A stretch of 64,000 nucleotides of DNA from Comamonas testosteroni. GTDB lineage: Bacteria > Pseudomonadota > Gammaproteobacteria > Burkholderiales > Burkholderiaceae_C. The translations under genes and the position numbers were made by a program. The notes beneath the pieces are model-generated. The model searched no databases, was not told where the DNA came from, and worked only from the letters and a program-made list of their open reading frames with translations. Shown one piece after another: positions 60,524 to 64,000 of this stretch. Every line of letters begins with the position of its first letter. The first letter of the stretch is position 1. The stretch lies in contig NZ_CP129672.1 of assembly GCF_030505195.1 (NCBI RefSeq), positions 806,001-870,000 of the forward strand, given 5' to 3'.

Positions 60524-61504
60524 ATGCAACGCAGAAAAATCATAAGCACGCTGCTAAGCGGCGCGGCTGCCTTGGGTGCCAGCACCTTTACGTGTAATGC
60601 GCTGGCCGCGCCGGATAGCGACTATCCCAAACGCCCTATCCACGTCATCGTGCCCTATGCTGCCGGTGGCGTGGTTGATGTGCAGACTCGGGCGCTCACT
60701 CAAACGCTGCAAGGCATCCTCAAACAACCTATCGTGGTGGAAGCCAAGCCCGGCGCGAGCGGCAGCATTGCCGCTGAAACGGTGGCACGTGCAGCGCCAG
60801 ACGGCTATACCTTGCTTGTGTCGGCCTCGTTTCTGATCAACACGCCGCTCATGGAAAGCAATCTGCGTTGGAAAATGCAGGATTTCACGCCAATTGGCCG
60901 CTTCTCGCTGTCTACCAGCTACTTCACCGTGCCGATGACATCGCCCGCCAAGACTGTGCGCGAATTCGTCGACATGGCAAAGAAGGCTTCACCGCCGCTG
61001 CAATACGCTGATGGTGGCATCGGCACGCCGCAGTCTATGTCCACGATGATGTTCCGCACGGCTGCGGGCATTCCGCTGGAGATGGTGATGTACAAGGGTG
61101 CGCCGCCCGCGATTCCTGATCTCATCAATAACCGCGTGTCGATGTCGATCCTTCCGTCTGCCGTGGCAATTCCGCAGATCAACGGCAAGAAGCTGCGTGT
61201 GCTGGCCAACATTAGTGACACGCGCTCCAATGAGTTGCCGGGCGTGCCAACGTTCGCAGAAGCCGGTTTTCCTGAAGCAACTGCTGTATCTTGGTACGGC
61301 TTACACGCGCCCACAGGCACGCCGCAAGTCATCATTCAAAAGCTCGAAGCCGCAATGCGCGAGGCCACTGCCACAGAAGAAGTGAAGAAGCGCCTCATTG
61401 CCGCCGCTGGCGAAGAAGCCTTCATGGGCACCAAAGAATTCACCACATTCATCGAAACAGATGTCCAGCGTTGGACAAAAATGATGAAGGCGATTCAGCG
61501 ATGA
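60524..61504 (+). CDS. Bug/TctC-family periplasmic solute receptor
   Basis: 326 aa; ATGGAGACAAG ribosome region. Signal peptide through 'CNALAA'. Motifs 'YPKRPIHVIVPYAAGGVVDV', 'VEAKPGASGSIAAETVARAA', 'YADGGIGTPQSM'. First gene of a catabolic operon, ATGA-overlap with the first acyl-CoA dehydrogenase; supplies the carboxylate substrate. Confidence 0.92.
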   Translation: MQRRKIISTLLSGAAALGASTFTCNALAAPDSDYPKRPIHVIVPYAAGGVVDVQTRALTQTLQGILKQPIVVEAKPGASGSIAAETVARAAPDGYTLLVSASFLINTPLMESNLRWKMQDFTPIGRFSLSTSYFTVPMTSPAKTVREFVDMAKKASPPLQYADGGIGTPQSMSTMMFRTAAGIPLEMVMYKGAPPAIPDLINNRVSMSILPSAVAIPQINGKKLRVLANISDTRSNELPGVPTFAEAGFPEATAVSWYGLHAPTGTPQVIIQKLEAAMREATATEEVKKRLIAAAGEEAFMGTKEFTTFIETDVQRWTKMMKAIQR

Positions 61505-62670
61505 GAACGCGCCCCGAACACGAGTTTCAAATCCTGATCGGCGAGCTGCGCGAATTCATCGCCAGCGAAGTCGTTCCGCAAGAGCATTTGCTTCAAGCTG
61601 GTGACGCCAAAGCCTTGCAAGAAACCACGCGCGTGTTGCAACGCAAGGCCGTTGCGCGCGGCTTTGGCGCAGCACGCACAGCGCGTGAGTATGGCGGCCT
61701 CGCGCTGAGCTGGGTGGAATGCTGTAGCTATCTGGAAGAAGCGGGCCGCAGCTTTTTGGGCCCTGCGGTTTTGCAATGCGCTCCGCCAACTCAGCCAGAC
61801 ATATACGCGCTGGAAAAGTTGGGCTCGCCCGAGCAGCAACAGCGCTATCTGGAGCCGCTGCGCACGGGCGATCTGCACTCCTGCTTTGCAATGACCGAAC
61901 CCGCGCCTGGCGTAGGCTCTGACCCGCGCATGCTCAGCGCCACAGCCAAGCGTCTGCCTGAAGGGGGCTGGGAAATCAATGCCCACAAATGGTTTATCAC
62001 CGGCGCCGTGCGGGCCGACGTAGCGATTGTTGTGGCACGCACCGAAGCCGGTGTCTCCTGGTTTCTGGTGGACACAGACACCCCGGGTTATCGCCTGGTG
62101 CGCGACGTGTCGACGATGGAGCCGTTTGATGCCGGTGGCCACGGCGAGATCACGCTCACCAATTGCCGCGTGCCTGCGAGCGCATTGATCGGCGAAGAAG
62201 GCCGTGGCCTCGAATACGCACAGCTACGCCTCGAAGGCGCACGCCTGTTTCACTGCATGCGTTTTATCGGCATGGCGTCTCGTGCGATGGATATCGCGCA
62301 AGAGTACGCATCACACCGAGAATCTTATGGTGCGAAGCTGGGCGAGCACCAGATGGTGCAGTCCATGATTGCCGATGCGCATATCGAGCTTTACGCCGCA
62401 CGCCTGATGACGCGCGATGTAGCGCGAATGCTGGATGCGGGCGAATCGATTCGCCATCACTCCTCGATGGCCAAGGTGTTCGTCTCCGAAGTGGTCTGCA
62501 AAGTGGCGGACTCAGCGGTGCAAATTTGCGGCGCACTTGGCATCTCCGAGGACACGCCGGTGTCAATGATTTATCGCCAGATGCGGCCTTTCCGTATTTA
62601 TGACGGCGCGTCCGAAGTCCACCGATCGGCGATTGCCAAACGTGCGCTGCGCCATCGCATTTGCGCCTGA
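61501..62670 (+). CDS. Acyl-CoA dehydrogenase 1
   Basis: 389 aa. ACAD fold: 'CFAMTEPAPGVGSDPRMLSA' (FAD/substrate loop), 'INAHKWFITGAVRADVAIVV', 'HRESYGAKLGEHQMVQSMIA', 'QICGALGISEDTP', and 'YDGASEVHRSAIAKRALRH'. Forms an alpha,beta double bond in a CoA ester. Catalytic Glu not confirmed by eye. Confidence 0.92.
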   Translation: MRTRPEHEFQILIGELREFIASEVVPQEHLLQAGDAKALQETTRVLQRKAVARGFGAARTAREYGGLALSWVECCSYLEEAGRSFLGPAVLQCAPPTQPDIYALEKLGSPEQQQRYLEPLRTGDLHSCFAMTEPAPGVGSDPRMLSATAKRLPEGGWEINAHKWFITGAVRADVAIVVARTEAGVSWFLVDTDTPGYRLVRDVSTMEPFDAGGHGEITLTNCRVPASALIGEEGRGLEYAQLRLEGARLFHCMRFIGMASRAMDIAQEYASHRESYGAKLGEHQMVQSMIADAHIELYAARLMTRDVARMLDAGESIRHHSSMAKVFVSEVVCKVADSAVQICGALGISEDTPVSMIYRQMRPFRIYDGASEVHRSAIAKRALRHRICA

Positions 62671-62713
62671 TGCAGGCTGATCCCGCTTGAATTTCACTCT
62701 AGGTTTTCCACCC

Positions 62714-63901
62714 ATGCAAGAGACCACCGAACTTGCGGCATTCCGCACAAAGATACGCCAATTTGTCGGCGAACGCCTTCCCCAGGACGTTCGCGAAACC
62801 ACGCAGCGCGGCCAGCAGCACACGCGTGAGCAAGTGGTGCGTTGGCACAAAATCCTTGCCACCGATGGCCTTCTCGTGCCGCATTGGTTCAAGCGCTGGG
62901 GCGGTCAGGAATGGAGCGTCGAACAGCAAATGGTGTTTGACGAAGAAATGGCGCAAGGCCACGCGCCGGAGCTCAACAGCGTGACATTCGACATGCTCGG
63001 CCCGGTGATCATGCACTACGGCAGTGAGGCGCAAAAAGAGCGATTTTTGCCCGCGATTGCCGCTGGCGATCAATGGTGGTGCCAGGGCTACTCGGAGCCC
63101 AACGCGGGCTCGGATCTCGCATCGCTCGCCACCCAGGCCAAGCGTGATGGCGATCACTACGTGGTCAACGGTTCGAAGATCTGGACTTCGTATGCACAGT
63201 ACTCCGACTGGATGTTCTGCCTCGTTCGCACAGCCCAAGGTGGCAAGCCGCAAGAGGGCATTTCCTTTTTGCTGATCGATATGAAATCGCCCGGCATCAC
63301 TGTGCGTCCCATCGTCGGCATTCACGGTTGGGTGGTCTTCAACGAAGTGTTCCTCGACAACGTGCACGTGCCCGTGGATCAAATCGTAGGCGAGGAAAAC
63401 GAGGGCTGGACGGTGGCCAAGTCGCTGCTGGAATTTGAGCGGCTGAAACTCGCGCGCATCGGTGAAAACAAGCGCCGCATGACACGTGCGCGTGAGATTG
63501 GGCTTACGCACATGCATCTGGGCAAACCCGTTGGCGAGCAGCACTGGTTTCGGGAACGCTTTGCCGATCTGCAATCGCGCTTGCTGGCGCTCGAAGCCAA
63601 CGCGGGCCGCTTCATCCAACGCCAGCAAGCGGGCGAGTTGCTTGGCGCGGAAGTCTCCATGCTCAAGATGCGTGGCAGCCGCTTGATTCAGCTGTGGGAA
63701 GAACTCATCGTCGACGGCCTCGGCGCCGATGCGTTTGCACTCAGCCCCGCCTGGCTTGCAGGCCAAAGCGATGCCCCGCAGATGGGGAGCATTGCGGGCA
63801 CCGCATCCTCTCGCCGATTTCTTGCGCGGGGCTACACCATCGCCGGTGGCTCCAGTGAAATTCAACACAATATTCTCGCCAAACAGGTACTCGGACTATG
63901 A
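62714..63901 (+). CDS. Acyl-CoA dehydrogenase 2
   Basis: 395 aa from MQETTELAAFRTKIRQF. 'WCQGYSEPNAGSDLASLATQ', 'VNGSKIWTSYAQYSDWMFCL', C-terminal 'YTIAGGSSEIQHNILAKQVL'. Resembles the large-chain partner of heterodimeric ACADs (FadE28/29- or PimC/D-like). Adjacent ACAD 1 and 3 support a heteromeric enzyme. Next gene overlaps by four bases. Confidence 0.92.
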   Translation: MQETTELAAFRTKIRQFVGERLPQDVRETTQRGQQHTREQVVRWHKILATDGLLVPHWFKRWGGQEWSVEQQMVFDEEMAQGHAPELNSVTFDMLGPVIMHYGSEAQKERFLPAIAAGDQWWCQGYSEPNAGSDLASLATQAKRDGDHYVVNGSKIWTSYAQYSDWMFCLVRTAQGGKPQEGISFLLIDMKSPGITVRPIVGIHGWVVFNEVFLDNVHVPVDQIVGEENEGWTVAKSLLEFERLKLARIGENKRRMTRAREIGLTHMHLGKPVGEQHWFRERFADLQSRLLALEANAGRFIQRQQAGELLGAEVSMLKMRGSRLIQLWEELIVDGLGADAFALSPAWLAGQSDAPQMGSIAGTASSRRFLARGYTIAGGSSEIQHNILAKQVLGL

Positions 63902-64000
63902 GCGACTCCCTGCAACAAGAGCAGCAAATGATTGCCGACAGTGTTCGGCGTTGGGCCACGCAAACAAGCTCGCCTGCACAACGCGAAGCCTCGGCCGCAC
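63898..64000 (+). CDS. Acyl-CoA dehydrogenase 3 (N-terminus, cut by window edge)
   Basis: 34 residues 'MSDSLQQEQQMIADSVRRWA..' as at the start of ACAD proteins (helical N-terminal domain with 'EQQMIADSVRRW'). ATGA overlap with ACAD 2. Call rests on this pattern and the operon context. Confidence 0.65.
   Translation, partial: MSDSLQQEQQMIADSVRRWATQTSSPAQREASAA

Noticed and set aside
1..64000. CRISPR array or rRNA genes
   Set aside because: No regularly spaced repeats of 24-40 bases and no rRNA sequence seen.

Overview
The window looks like a chromosomal segment of a high-GC betaproteobacterium, most likely Comamonas or a close relative in the Comamonadaceae. The grounds are the GC-rich codon use, two Bug/TctC-type solute receptors, a Gram-negative porin of the Comamonadaceae type, a DUF4148 secreted protein and the gene order. 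The species call is an inference; no rRNA gene is present.

Positions 1-23,400 are most of the right part of a lambda-like (siphovirus) prophage inserted at the 3' end of a tRNA-Lys(TTT) gene (23401-23476). The left end, with tail and lysis genes and the other att site, lies outside the window. Reading leftwards from about 14.7 kb, the minus strand carries cro-like, cII-like, replication (DUF1376, DnaC-like), terminase small (Nu1) and large (GpA), a Mor-type activator, gpW, lambda-type portal, a ClpP protease fused to a Mu gpT-type capsid protein, a DUF2190 decoration protein and tail-completion proteins. Reading rightwards, the plus strand carries the CI repressor, a secreted protein, a chain of tiny early genes separated by recurring hairpins, a PAPS-reductase-family protein, a C5-cytosine methyltransferase, a possibly SOS-controlled gene, DUF4224 and the integrase.

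The most unusual part is a very AT-rich two-gene insert (about 3.4-5.4 kb) between portal and protease/capsid genes, which are normally adjacent. It encodes a soluble histidine-kinase-like ATPase and a membrane-anchored receiver protein, the reverse of the usual two-component layout. Its downstream side is marked by a 32-bp dyad that is nearly identical to one in front of gpW, beside the Mor-type gene. I propose a lysogenic-conversion or phage-defence module with a duplicated late-gene control site.

Positions 23.5-40.2 kb are core chromosome: tcdA-cpoB-pal-tolB (without tolQRA next to it), msbA, an ankyrin protein, tatD-pilZ-holB-tmk-mltG, ygfZ, a two-component system followed by a secreted HbpS/GlcG protein, a 26-aa membrane peptide, a thioesterase-GNAT fusion and an esterase. 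Positions 40.9-46.8 kb are an iron-uptake locus (Fur-like site, DUF3649, PepSY membrane protein, DUF3325, DUF4198, TonB-dependent receptor). Positions 47-57.8 kb are a catabolic region: AraC and a NicC-like flavin monooxygenase, MarR and a Bug receptor, a three-subunit molybdenum hydroxylase with CoxG, a porin and a DUF4148 protein. Together these suggest uptake and hydroxylation of an N-heteroaromatic or aromatic acid. Positions 57.8-59.5 kb are a decayed stretch with an IS3-family transposase remnant and a flavin reductase. From 59.6 kb to the end there is a GntR/HutC regulator with paired operators, a Bug receptor and three successive acyl-CoA dehydrogenases, suggesting CoA-dependent breakdown of a carboxylic acid; the cluster continues past the right edge.
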